Positions 46,326 to 54,046 of a stretch of DNA of 64,000 nt are shown one piece after another. The position numbers and the translations under genes were made by a program. How positions within the stretch are numbered: the stretch's first letter is position 1; the number at the start of each line of letters is the position of its first letter. A model generated the notes under the pieces. That model was not told where the DNA came from. It did no database searches and was given only the letters and a program-made list of their open reading frames with translations. Location: the NCBI GenBank assembly GCA_015075445.1, contig JABTUJ010000029.1, positions 62,001 to 126,000 on the forward strand. Reading direction: 5' to 3'. The DNA comes from Verrucomicrobiales bacterium (GTDB taxonomy: Bacteria > Verrucomicrobiota > Verrucomicrobiia > Limisphaerales > J093).

Positions 46326-46808
46326 GCTGGCTACGGTCAATGTCTCCAGCCATAGCCGCTGCTGAACCTGCGGACTCCAGCCGTCCGTAACCCGATGGGA
46401 ATAGCGACCATCGGCCAACCGCACCACCTGTGCCTTGGATGCGATACCATACTCCTCACACAGGCGCGCTGACGCCTCCAGAATCCGGTGCACCTCCGGG
46501 TCCGTGGCCAGTTGCTCCTGAAGAAACCCCTGGTGCAGATGCGCCTCGCGCCCGAGACGGCACTCCAGTGCGGCGATCTTGCTGGGCGTGAACTCGCCTG
46601 TCCGCGAATCCGTGGCGCCTGCGGGAGTTGAGTGCGATCCTTCGATGGACCCCTCGGTGGCGAATGCCCTCTTCTCCTGGCGCCAGAAGCGGTAACCGTC
46701 ATCGAACGACGACTCCTCGATCTCGCGGATCGATAGTTCCGACCACGCAACCCGTTGCGCGCAGCCCAAAGAGGCCACCAGGACCAAACCAAGCCAGACG
46801 CTTCTCAT
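46239..46808 (-). CDS. Integron cassette 5: lipoprotein of unknown function
   Basis: 189 aa with a lipoprotein signal (LVLVASLGC, lipobox Cys about residue 16). The mature part has a helical SIREIEESSFDDGYRFWRQE segment and EEYGIASKAQVVRLADGRYS. No family recognised. The last ~30 residues are encoded by the attC. ATG 46808 is chosen because the lipoprotein signal starts there. The gene points away from the integrase, as cassette genes do. Confidence 0.65.
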   Translation of the reverse strand: MRSVWLGLVLVASLGCAQRVAWSELSIREIEESSFDDGYRFWRQEKRAFATEGSIEGSHSTPAGATDSRTGEFTPSKIAALECRLGREAHLHQGFLQEQLATDPEVHRILEASARLCEEYGIASKAQVVRLADGRYSHRVTDGWSPQVQQRLWLETLTVASSQRLGTATESQSVHSGTGRATSAAGSRR

Positions 46809-46817
46809 AGTTCTCGT

Positions 46818-46915
46818 GTCCAACGATTCAGGTCACCGATGGCGGCCCCTCCGTGACTCCCGAATTGCCAAGCGGCGTGCCGGGGCCGCCATTCGGTGCA
46901 GCGACCTTGTTCGGC
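46818..46915 (-). repeat. attC site of cassette 4
   Basis: Minus strand: left core GCCGAAC (46909-46915), right core GTTGGAC (46818-46824). The arms are strongly complementary (AAGGTCGCTGCACCGAATGG with its partner ending CCATCGGTGACCTGAATC), with unpaired bases as in known attC folds. Confidence 0.8.
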
Positions 46916-47298
46916 GCTGTAAACATGGTCACAATCATCGCGTTCGAGAGCGTCCCGGCGAGTGAGCTGCCAACAAAGTAAGCCAACCCCCAAGGCTCGG
47001 AACGGAGCGTGAGGTCTCCTCGGACGAAAACCAGGCCAACTCCTGCCCCGACCAGGGTGCCCATCAGCACAAACAGAAACCTCGGCCGGACAAGTCCCTG
47101 ATGGTGGATGCCCAACATCAGCAAGACGAGCAGCATGATGATGAGTGCCATCGGCCATCCGGCGAGCGCCAGCAACGGCGAGAACAAGACGCTCCCAAGC
47201 ACTGCATCGGGCTTGGCCCAACTCATCACCGCTGCCAGTCCCGCCGTTCCAAGGAGGTGGCAGCACACAGTGATGAAAAGCAGCTTGAGAAATGTCAT
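46828..47298 (-). CDS. Integron cassette 4: small integral membrane protein
   Basis: 156 aa with about four hydrophobic helices (MTFLKLLFITVCCHLLGTAG, MALIIMLLVLLMLGI, FLFVLMGTLVGAGVGLVF, LAYFVGSSLAGTLSNAMIVT). No family recognised. Its C-terminal PNGGPGTPLGNSGVTEGPPS is encoded within attC 4, so the attC shapes the protein's tail. Confidence 0.7.
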   Translation of the reverse strand: MTFLKLLFITVCCHLLGTAGLAAVMSWAKPDAVLGSVLFSPLLALAGWPMALIIMLLVLLMLGIHHQGLVRPRFLFVLMGTLVGAGVGLVFVRGDLTLRSEPWGLAYFVGSSLAGTLSNAMIVTMFTAPNKVAAPNGGPGTPLGNSGVTEGPPSVT

Positions 47299-47313
47299 GG
47301 GGCGTCGAATGTC

Positions 47314-47403
47314 GCCGAACGCAAAGCGCAGCCACGCCGGGCCACTGACGCCCGACTCGAACCGAGGCGCTCTCCCGGCGTTGGCTGACGCGTCTGGTTG
47401 GGC
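47314..47403 (-). repeat. attC site of cassette 3
   Basis: Minus strand: left core GCCCAAC (47397-47403), right core GTTCGGC (47314-47320). The arms CAGACGCGTCAGCCAACGCC and GGCGTGGCTGCGCTTTGC pair with a few extrahelical bases. Confidence 0.78.
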
Positions 47404-47407
47404 AGCA

Positions 47408-47665
47408 TTACTTCCGAATCCTCTTGAGAATCACAATCGTTATGGGTTTCGTATGCTGGTCTGCAGGTAGCGTCTGTGATGAGGCAATGGCAAAACCATC
47501 TGCTCCCGCCTTGTTTAGCCGGTCCTCAAGATCGGGCGATTCTGGTGTGCCACGAACCACGCGATACTCCCAAGTGGTCGACGCGGAATGCGGAATGGCG
47601 CAGCCTGCCAAGACAGACAACGCGCCGGCTAGTACTATGGCGCTGAGTTGTGATGTTGTTCTCAT
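47408..47665 (-). CDS. Integron cassette 3: DUF4177-like small lipoprotein
   Basis: 85 aa. A lipoprotein signal (IVLAGALSVLAGC) precedes a DUF4177-like domain: WEYRVVRG, LEDRLNKAGADGFAIASSQ and PITIVILKR. DUF4177 proteins are small and of unknown function. ATG 47665 gives the best signal peptide; 47704 is an alternative lying in the attC. Confidence 0.75.
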   Translation of the reverse strand: MRTTSQLSAIVLAGALSVLAGCAIPHSASTTWEYRVVRGTPESPDLEDRLNKAGADGFAIASSQTLPADQHTKPITIVILKRIRK

Positions 47666-47692
47666 GTGGTTGCGCATGCGATGCGAGATGCT

Positions 47693-47819
47693 GCCCAACG
47701 ACACAGCTCACCGATCGCCGCCGGCAACGGGCACCGACGACGAATCGAGCGTCCGATCAACCCTGATCTTCCGAACCGGAAGCGCGGGGCGGCGGTTCTG
47801 GTGAAGCGACTGGTTCGAC
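47693..47819 (-). repeat. attC site of cassette 2
   Basis: Minus strand: left core GTCGAAC (47813-47819), right core GTTGGGC (47693-47699), 127 bp. The arm CCAGTCGCTTCACCAGAACC and its continuation CGCCGCC pair with GGCGGCGATCGGTGAGCTGT. The end of the cassette 2 gene lies inside it. Confidence 0.75.
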
Positions 47820-48227
47820 AATGTCATATACCCTTTCCTTGGAAACCTCATTCGTGCTGGAGATCGGCCACTTCCTCCAAAACTCGGTGTCATCACCAGT
47901 ATCCTCACTCCACCCAACTAATCGGCCATTCTCGTCGAAGATATACGCTGGTGGGCCTGAATATGTGTGCCTTGTTCCTTTGGGTGGCTCCAATGTCACC
48001 ACCACACTAACTGAACTCGCGTTGGTGACGAAAAACACCTCACGTATATCTGGTTTCAGCTTAAGCAGGTCACCAACATTCGCAATACCGTCAGGCTTGA
48101 GGAGCAGGGAGGCGTACAGCTCGTGTTCTTTGGCCATTCGTGACCGGTACACAGAAATCGGGACCACGATGGCGACAATGAAGATGGCAACCGCGACACC
48201 GACCGTGAAGGACACGCGCTTAATCAT
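47757..48227 (-). CDS. Integron cassette 2: membrane-anchored protein of unknown function
   Basis: 156 aa with one N-terminal membrane helix (VGVAVAIFIVAIVVPISVY) and a soluble domain outside (REVFFVTNASSVSVVVTLE, YIFDENGRLVGWSEDTGDD). The ATG at 48227 touches the right core of attC 1. The C-terminal ~20 residues come from attC 2. No family recognised. Confidence 0.7.
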   Translation of the reverse strand: MIKRVSFTVGVAVAIFIVAIVVPISVYRSRMAKEHELYASLLLKPDGIANVGDLLKLKPDIREVFFVTNASSVSVVVTLEPPKGTRHTYSGPPAYIFDENGRLVGWSEDTGDDTEFWRKWPISSTNEVSKERVYDIVEPVASPEPPPRASGSEDQG

Positions 48228-48323
48228 GTCGAACGATCAGGTCACCGACGGCGGCCCGTTCGAGGCGCTCGATGCGGGAAACGGCATAGCCGGGCCGCCG
48301 TTCGGTGCAGCGACTGGTTGGGT
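48228..48323 (-). repeat. attC site of cassette 1
   Basis: Minus strand: left core ACCCAAC (48317-48323), right core GTTCGAC (48228-48234). Arms AACCAGTCGCTGCACCGAAC and GGCGGCCC against their partner GGGCCGCCGTCGGTGACC are highly complementary. It shares its left arm with attC 2 and attC 4. Confidence 0.82.
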
Positions 48324-48337
48324 GTTGACATGACGTG

Positions 48338-48763
48338 TCATCGTTCTGTGTAGTAAACCCCCGCAATCAACTCAATACAACGGCGATTCGTCTGTCTCCT
48401 GTAGCTCGGTGAACCGACTTCAAGTGACCAGTAGAAATCGAAACTCCCGATGTAGCTGATGACTACGGCGCGATCGTCTTTAGGGGCTTGACGAGACATA
48501 TTCACGAAGGGACCCGCGAAGCCGAATGATGGAATGCTCCGTACGATAGGTGGGAGATCCTTCATTTCGAAGGTGCGGCCAGCAGGGTACTCAGTGAGCA
48601 TTCGCACCGCCCACTCCTGCAACATGTTGAGGTCAACCTTTTGCCGGATTGTCTCAACGCGCTTAGCGGTCTCCACATCACGGCAGCAAGTAGCAAGCAG
48701 GAGGAGCGCCACGGGAGCAGTGCGCGAAAGCGCTGCGATGACATAGGCTAGCGGGGCATACAT
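48338..48763 (-). CDS. Integron cassette 1: probable lipoprotein or anchored protein
   Basis: 141 aa. An N-terminal hydrophobic stretch ending in Cys residues (APVALLLLATCCRD) suggests a lipoprotein. The mature part has VDLNMLQEWAVRMLTEYPAG and SYIGSFDFYWSLEVGS. No family recognised. First cassette after the attI junction, so it should be the best expressed. Confidence 0.68.
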   Translation of the reverse strand: MYAPLAYVIAALSRTAPVALLLLATCCRDVETAKRVETIRQKVDLNMLQEWAVRMLTEYPAGRTFEMKDLPPIVRSIPSFGFAGPFVNMSRQAPKDDRAVVISYIGSFDFYWSLEVGSPSYRRQTNRRCIELIAGVYYTER

Positions 48764-48781
48764 GTTGTGGCCCTTTCCGGC

Positions 48782-48795
48782 ACCCAACGTTGATT
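48782..48795. other. attI / first-cassette junction
   Basis: On the minus strand GTTGGGT (plus 48782-48788) is a consensus core (GTTRRRY) between the integrase leader and the first cassette gene. Upstream of it toward the integrase no second attC arm is present, as expected for attI. Confidence 0.6.
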
Positions 48796-48818
48796 ATGCG
48801 ACTGGCGGTTCGTATATT
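48790..48818 (+). promoter_or_regulatory. Candidate integrase promoter
   Basis: TTGATT (48790-48795), 17-bp spacer, TATATT (48813-48818); AAGGTGG follows 13 bp ahead of the ATG. A weaker opposite-facing match (TTCAAT, 17 bp, CATAAT; 48821 to 48793, minus strand) may be the cassette promoter. Confidence 0.5.
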
Positions 48819-48838
48819 GAAGGTGGAATTGGCGATTT

Positions 48839-49999
48839 ATGACCACCACCCAAGCCCTCACCCGCCTGCGCGAGGTCCTGCGCCGCCAGCACAAAGCCCT
48901 GGCCACCGAGGACGCCTACGTCCACTGGCTGCGCCGCTACATCGAGGCCCTGCGCCGGATGCCTCCCCCCTGGCCGAGTGAGCGGAAGTTGGAACAGTTC
49001 CTCAGCGATCTGGCGCTCCACCGGCACGTCGCCGCCAGCACCCAGAACCAAGCCTTCAACGCCATCGTCTTCTTCTACCACGACGTCCTGGGCACCCCCT
49101 TGCGCGAAGTGGACGCCCTGCGTGCCAAGCGACCGGTTCATCTGCGTTACGCCCCTACTATAGCCGAAACCCATGCTTTGTTGCAAGCGGTTCGTGATCA
49201 GCCCGGCTTCCCGAACGGGCTGGTGGCTCGGTTGCTCTACGGCTGCGGCCTGCGGGTCAGCGAGCCGCTCAACGTGCGGGTGCGAGACCTCGATCTCCCC
49301 GGTGCTCGGGTGGTCATTCGCGGCGCCAAGGGCGGCAAAGACCGGGTCGTGGCGCTCCCGTCCTCGTTGCTTGGCCCCCTGGCCGAACAACTCGAAGCCG
49401 CGCGGAAGGTGTGGACGTGCGACCTGCGCGACCGGGTCCCGCTCGCCCTGCCGCACGCCCTGGCGCGCAAGTACCCCGCCTACCAGTACGCCTGGCCTTG
49501 GGCGTGGGTGTTCCCGGCCCAGCGCCCGTGCCGTGATCCCCGAAGCGGCCTGATCGTGCGCTATCGCCTGCATGAAGCCAATGTGCAGCGGGCGATCCGG
49601 GAGGCGGGACGGCGACTGGGGCTGACGATCTTGCCGCATGAGCTGCGCCACGCCTACGCGACGCACTGCCTGGCGCGGGGCGCCAATCCCCGGGCCATCC
49701 AGGCGGCGATGGGCCACGAGTGCCTGGAGACCACCATGGGGTACTTTCATGCCGAGAGCTTGAGCGTCGCCAGCCCGCTGGACATGGTGTCGGCTGACGT
49801 GCGGATAGAACCGGGGGAGGACGTACCGCGCAGCTCCCCCATGACCGGGAGCCCTCCGTGCCGAGGCACGCGCCCTGGCTACGCTTCCGTGGCATTTCGA
49901 CCCCAGCGAGGGATGGAGCCAGTCCCCGGCGATTGTCCGGCAGCGCCTCTGGCTAGGCCGACGGCACCTCGCACACCCATCCGCCCGCGTAGCGCTTGA
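48839..49999 (+). CDS. intI: Integron integrase (tyrosine recombinase)
   Basis: 386 aa. Catalyses recombination between attI and attC sites. The N-terminal core-binding part has HVAASTQNQAFNAIVFFYHD. Catalytic residues are visible: Arg in LLYGCGLRVSEPL, Lys in GAKGGKDRVVALP, H-x-x-R in LPHELRHAYATH, His in MGHECLETT and Tyr in MGYFHAES. The integron-specific insert LPHALARKYPAYQYAWPWAW sits between strands at about 49450-49510, which separates it from XerC/D. Residues past about 320 (after VASPLDM) have no counterpart in IntI and probably read into foreign DNA at the phage boundary. The cassettes lie divergently upstream, the classic arrangement. Confidence 0.93.
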   Translation: MTTTQALTRLREVLRRQHKALATEDAYVHWLRRYIEALRRMPPPWPSERKLEQFLSDLALHRHVAASTQNQAFNAIVFFYHDVLGTPLREVDALRAKRPVHLRYAPTIAETHALLQAVRDQPGFPNGLVARLLYGCGLRVSEPLNVRVRDLDLPGARVVIRGAKGGKDRVVALPSSLLGPLAEQLEAARKVWTCDLRDRVPLALPHALARKYPAYQYAWPWAWVFPAQRPCRDPRSGLIVRYRLHEANVQRAIREAGRRLGLTILPHELRHAYATHCLARGANPRAIQAAMGHECLETTMGYFHAESLSVASPLDMVSADVRIEPGEDVPRSSPMTGSPPCRGTRPGYASVAFRPQRGMEPVPGDCPAAPLARPTAPRTPIRPRSA

Positions 50000-50051
50000 T
50001 GTGGCCGGTGGCGACGCTGAGGATGGGCGGGCAAGTGCAACCTCCGCCGAT
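49953..50051 (-). other. In-frame extension after the tail-fibre stop codon
   Basis: The tail-fibre frame stops at TGA 50052-50054, then stays open for 32 codons (PPILSVATGHIKRYAGGWVC) to TAG 49953. The stretch resembles YLILNVTTGHLKYHAGGYSW inside the same tail fibre. No start codon is present, so it is a readthrough tail or a remnant of a duplicated end. Confidence 0.45.
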
Positions 50052-51287
50052 TCACGCGTACTGCCCCCCGGTCGCCGTCGTTCCGGCCGAGTTGCCGGGG
50101 AGGAGGTTGACGCCGGCGCCGGCCGTCTGGATGACCCCGTTGGTCACGACGTCGAACCGCTTCCCCGTGGCCGAGCCGCTGAAGGTGCTGCCGTTCCACA
50201 GCATCAGAGATCCCTCCGATGCAGTGGCAAAGCCCGAGGAAAACGCCGGCGTTCCGCTGACCGTGATCGTCTTGTAGCGGCAATCATAGACCCCCTGGCC
50301 CCAGAGCATTACATGCGCGAGTCCGCCCGCCGTGATGGTGTAGTTACCGATCGCCCGGATGATGCCGCACCGCTGGGCGGTGATCTGAGGCTGCCCCGGC
50401 GCCACGGTGCCCAGGACGACGTTGCTGATGTCGATGATCCCGTTCAGTTGGGCCGTCACCAGGGCGTAGCCCGAGGCGTTCCCCTCGAGCTTGAGGTCTT
50501 TGAGGGTAAGGAACGCGCCCGCGCTGGCGGTGACCGTGGCGTTGAGGGTGGTCCCCCGCACGATGACGGCGAACGCATCGGCGGCATTTCCCTGGATGGT
50601 GACGGTCCCGGCGCCGACCAGGAGGCGGGCGTTCAGCGGTTGCTCATAGGTGCCGTCGGCGACCTGGACGGTCACGTTGTAGATGACGGTGTCTAAGGCG
50701 GCGGCGGCGTCAATGGCCTTCTGGATCGTGAGGAATGGAGCGCCGGCGGAGAGGCCGTCATTGCTGTCGTTGCCGGTGGTGGCGACGTAGTAGGTGCGGT
50801 TGGCGGTCAGGGCCTCGCGGCCGCCAGACCCTGATCCTGGAGGTCCTTCCGGTCCTTCCGGTCCTTGCGGTCCCTCTGGGCCTGTGGCGCCTGGGGGACC
50901 TTCAGGCCCCGTTACGGTCGTCCAAGAGTACCCGCCGGCATGGTACTTTAGGTGCCCGGTGGTGACGTTGAGGATCAGGTAACCCGTCGGGATCGTGCCG
51001 CTTGACGGGTCCGCGGTGACGGCCGCGGGCCGGATCTGGAGCCACGTGCCGGGGGTCCCGGCCCCGATGCACCGCCACTCCCCGCCCAGGGCATCCCGCC
51101 AGAACTCGTTCAGGACCCGGGCGCCGGAGGTCGGCGGGCCGATGATCGTGGTCGGGCTGCCGTTCTGGTACGTGGCCACGCGCTTGGCGATGTCCTCGGC
51201 CAGGATGGTGAAGTTGTCGGCGGTCAGTTCACGGAACAGGGCCGCGTTGCTGACGTCATTGAGTCGGCTCGGTGCGATGGTGCTCAT
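50052..51287 (-). CDS. Phage tail fibre with collagen-like repeats
   Basis: 411 aa. The N-terminal part contains YLILNVTTGHLKYHAGGYSW, then a collagen-like G-x-y tract (GPEGPPGATGPEGPQGPEGP), then a right-handed beta-helix or pectin-lyase-like region (GVFLTIQKAIDAAAALDTVI-type start: FLTIQKAIDAAAALDTVIYN). Probably receptor-binding. ATG 51287 overlaps the upstream stop (ATGA). Convergent with the integrase. Confidence 0.8.
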   Translation of the reverse strand: MSTIAPSRLNDVSNAALFRELTADNFTILAEDIAKRVATYQNGSPTTIIGPPTSGARVLNEFWRDALGGEWRCIGAGTPGTWLQIRPAAVTADPSSGTIPTGYLILNVTTGHLKYHAGGYSWTTVTGPEGPPGATGPEGPQGPEGPEGPPGSGSGGREALTANRTYYVATTGNDSNDGLSAGAPFLTIQKAIDAAAALDTVIYNVTVQVADGTYEQPLNARLLVGAGTVTIQGNAADAFAVIVRGTTLNATVTASAGAFLTLKDLKLEGNASGYALVTAQLNGIIDISNVVLGTVAPGQPQITAQRCGIIRAIGNYTITAGGLAHVMLWGQGVYDCRYKTITVSGTPAFSSGFATASEGSLMLWNGSTFSGSATGKRFDVVTNGVIQTAGAGVNLLPGNSAGTTATGGQYA

Positions 51288-53532
51288 GTCTTCGAGACGG
51301 TCACGGAGTCGTAATCCAGGCTGCGGTGCCCGCCCAGGGCGAGGTAGGCCCGGACGGTGAAGTCGGTCTCGGCACCCAGCGCGGCGACCAGGGCCGCGTT
51401 GGTCAGGGTGTAGGGACCGGCCCGGTTCACGTAGAGCGTCCCCTTCAGGACCCCGCCCGCCCACAGCTCGAGAACCGCCTGATCCGCGCGGCATTCGAGG
51501 TCAACCTCAGGCTCGGCCTCATCCCGGCCCTCGCTGGTCAGGTCCCAGTCCAGGACCACGTCCTGGCCGGTCGAGTAGCTTGGGGCCACGCCGTCCCCAT
51601 TGGCGGTCAGGTTGGCCGGACCCAGGGGCCGGAGCGCCCGCAGCAGGATGGGATGGGTGATCTTCGCCACGTCCGCGAGGCTGACCTCGAGGTGGAGCAT
51701 CCGGGGTTGGACCTTCAGGCCCACCGCAATCGCCCACTTCGGCGCGTCCCACTCGAGCGGGGACTGGTCCCCGAGCTGGACGCACCAGCACTCCGCCCCG
51801 AGGGCATGGGTGCGCCGCACGGTTCCGAACTGGGCACGGACCAGGCTCAGGGTGTAGCGGCCGGCCGACACCAACGTCGGGGACCAGCCAAGCAGGATCT
51901 CGTCCCCGAGGAAGATGAGGAACCGCCGGGCTCCCACGCCCTCCTCGAAGGGCATGTCATCGAGGTCATCGTCCGGGCTGGTGAACGTCAGGTCGAGACC
52001 GCCCTCGAGGTAGAACAGGCCCGTCGCGGACAGGCCGGCGTTCAGCTCGCCCCGGCGTCCGAACAGGCCACTTTCCCCCACGGCGGAGAAGCTGTTCGAG
52101 GACCGCTCCCACCAAAGGGTCCAGGCACTCGAGAGCGTCTCGCCCCGGGCCGGCAGCACGAGCAGCCGCGCGGCGGTCTTGCCGGTCCAGGCCAGGGGCA
52201 ACTCAAAGACCAGCACATCATGGCTAGGCAGCGGGGTGTAGATGATCGGCTCGAGCGCGGAATCGGCCGGGACCGGATAGTCATTGACCATCAGGTGGGC
52301 GGAGTCTTCGCGCACGGTCAAGAACACGTCCGGCGCATCTGGTCCGGCCACCTCGGCCACGAGGACCCGGAAGCGCACGTCCTCAATGCCGGCCGTCGGG
52401 TACGTCAGGGTGACCACGTCTCCCGGCCGAAGACCGGCAGCCACGGACCACCTGGCCCGGAGGTAGCCTTCCAGCCAGGGCAGGCTGTGACTCTTGCCGT
52501 AGGCCATCGCAACCTTCCAGGCTACGGCCGGGTCGGTGATCCAGTCGCACTCGATCGCCTGGGTCAGCGGCCGGCCGGTGACGTTGAACGCCGCCGGGTT
52601 GCGCCAACTCACCGCGTCCGTCTGCCAGTTCCGGTCCCGGTTCTTGAACCGGACCACCACTTCATTGACGACCTCGGTCCACCCGTGCGCCGTCAGGTCG
52701 GGTGCTTCGAGCAGGTTCCCGGGGTCCAGGGCGACCGGCGACGCTGTCCCGCAGCAACCGCAGGCTGAGCTTCCCGGCCGGTGGTACAGGGCGGCGTCGA
52801 GGCACCGAGGAAGTCATTGAGCAGCCCGTCCAGGCGGGTGACCTGATCCAGGAACACCGAGAGGCTGAAGGCCGTCGGTGAATCAGCCGGTCGCCACCGC
52901 GTTCCAGCCAGTGTCCAGAGCCGAGGAGGGCAGGCCGGCGCCGAACCGGGTGTCGGTCATCAGCTCGCCCAGGGCGGTAACCGGGCTGACCCCGCCGTTC
53001 AGGCCGGCCGACACCGTGAGCCAGCTCACCACCGAGCCGGGTCAGCTCGAACCGAATGCCGGGCACCTGGCCGCGGTTCCCTGCGCCGAGCAGCCAGTCA
53101 CAGACCACGTAACACTGGCCCCGGTGTCGTTTGACCCCGCCGCCGGCCAGCCTCGGCGTCCACCTGCGGCCGTGCCCCAGAGGGTGAGCTGAGCCGCGTC
53201 GACGGTGATCCTGCCGAGTCACGCCCCGCGTTCAGCGGTCCCTCCCAGGCCGTCTCATCGTCCACGATGATGGCGTAGGTCTGGACCGGCCTGACGCAGA
53301 GCATTCCGGCGAAGCTGGGCGAAGAGTTGTGGCCAACGGTCTGCCGCTCTGCCGACTTCTTCGACCGGACCGACCGGACAATCCTTGTGGTTCGCTGATC
53401 CAGGTCAGGCCCAGCGCGCGCCGGCCGGGTAGGGCACCGGGCTACCGTGCCCATCGGCAGCCAGGGTGGAGGGTCTCGCCCAGAGCCCTGGCGGCGGAGG
53501 ATGCGCTGGCGCTGCTGAACATGATCAGTCAT
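51284..53532 (-). CDS. Phage tail hub / host-specificity (gpJ-like) protein, N-terminal part frameshifted
   Basis: The C-terminal 458 residues (51284-52660) are intact: WRNPAAFNVTGRPLTQAIEC, RARWSVAAGLRPGDVVTLTY and YTLSLVRAQFGTVRRTHALG are typical of gpJ-like central tail proteins. The upstream part is spread over three frames (about 52660-53530) with recognisable pieces such as SKKSAERQTVGHNSS, YAIIVDDETAWEGPLNAG and VSAGLNGGVSP-like sequence. The start at 53532 overlaps the NlpC stop (ATGA). Several single-base slips are needed, so either low-quality consensus or decay. Confidence 0.68.
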
Positions 53533-54032
53533 CCGGCGGTGAACGCGATGACGAAGCGCCGGGCGTAGGTCGGGTCATCGAGCCGGGAAATCAGGACCCC
53601 GTGCCCGCGCAGGCAATGGCAGAACCGCTGGTCCCCGAGGGCGACCCCGACGTGGTTGACCACCCGGCCGACCCGGAACAGGACCACGTCCCCGGGCGCG
53701 ATGTCTTCGGCCGGGACCGCGGTCCACTCGGGGCGAGCCTTGAACCAGGCCAGGACGGGCGAGCTGTCGGCATGATCCCCGAAGTCCACGGCGTAGGGCG
53801 GGAAATCGAGACCCGCGGCCAGGCCGGCTTCCTCGAGGAGTGCGGCGGCCAGTTGGACGCAGTCCACTCCGGCGCCGCAGATGCGCGCGTGCTCGCGGAA
53901 CGGGGTGCCCTTCCAGCGGAGGGCGGCCGTAAGAAGATGTTGTTCGTATTGGGAAGATGTTCTTCCCATTTGGGAAGAAAGGCTTCCCATTTGGGAAGAA
54001 AGGCTTCCCATTTGGGAAGAGGGGCTTCCCAT
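53529..54032 (-). CDS. Phage NlpC/P60 tail peptidase with repeated N-terminus
   Basis: 167 aa. A tail-associated cell-wall peptidase: catalytic Cys in GAGVDCVQLAAALLEEAG, His in VVNHVGVALGD and a third residue near RFCHCLRG. It likely opens the wall during DNA entry and follows the DUF2163-like gene, as in gene transfer agents and lambdoid phages. The first 28 residues are four copies of MGSLSSQ-like heptapeptides encoded by 21-bp repeats. Each begins with ATG, so several in-frame starts exist; the last (MGRTSSQYEQHL) may be the ancestral one. Confidence 0.85.
   Translation of the reverse strand: MGSPSSQMGSLSSQMGSLSSQMGRTSSQYEQHLLTAALRWKGTPFREHARICGAGVDCVQLAAALLEEAGLAAGLDFPPYAVDFGDHADSSPVLAWFKARPEWTAVPAEDIAPGDVVLFRVGRVVNHVGVALGDQRFCHCLRGHGVLISRLDDPTYARRFVIAFTAG
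53945..54032 (-). repeat. 21-bp tandem palindromic repeat at the NlpC 5' end
   Basis: About four units of CTTCCCATTTGGGAAGAAAGG (plus strand), each containing the hairpin CTTCCCA-TT-TGGGAAG. In frame with the NlpC gene. Confidence 0.92.
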
Positions 54033-54046
54033 GTGGGTGGTCGGGT

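Noticed and set aside
46225..48323. attC palindromes as ordinary terminators
   Set aside because: They carry paired RYYYAAC/GTTRRRY-type cores at both ends and lack T-runs.
48839..49800. Phage integrase of the adjacent tail module
   Set aside because: Integron-specific insert and divergent attC-bearing cassettes make it IntI.
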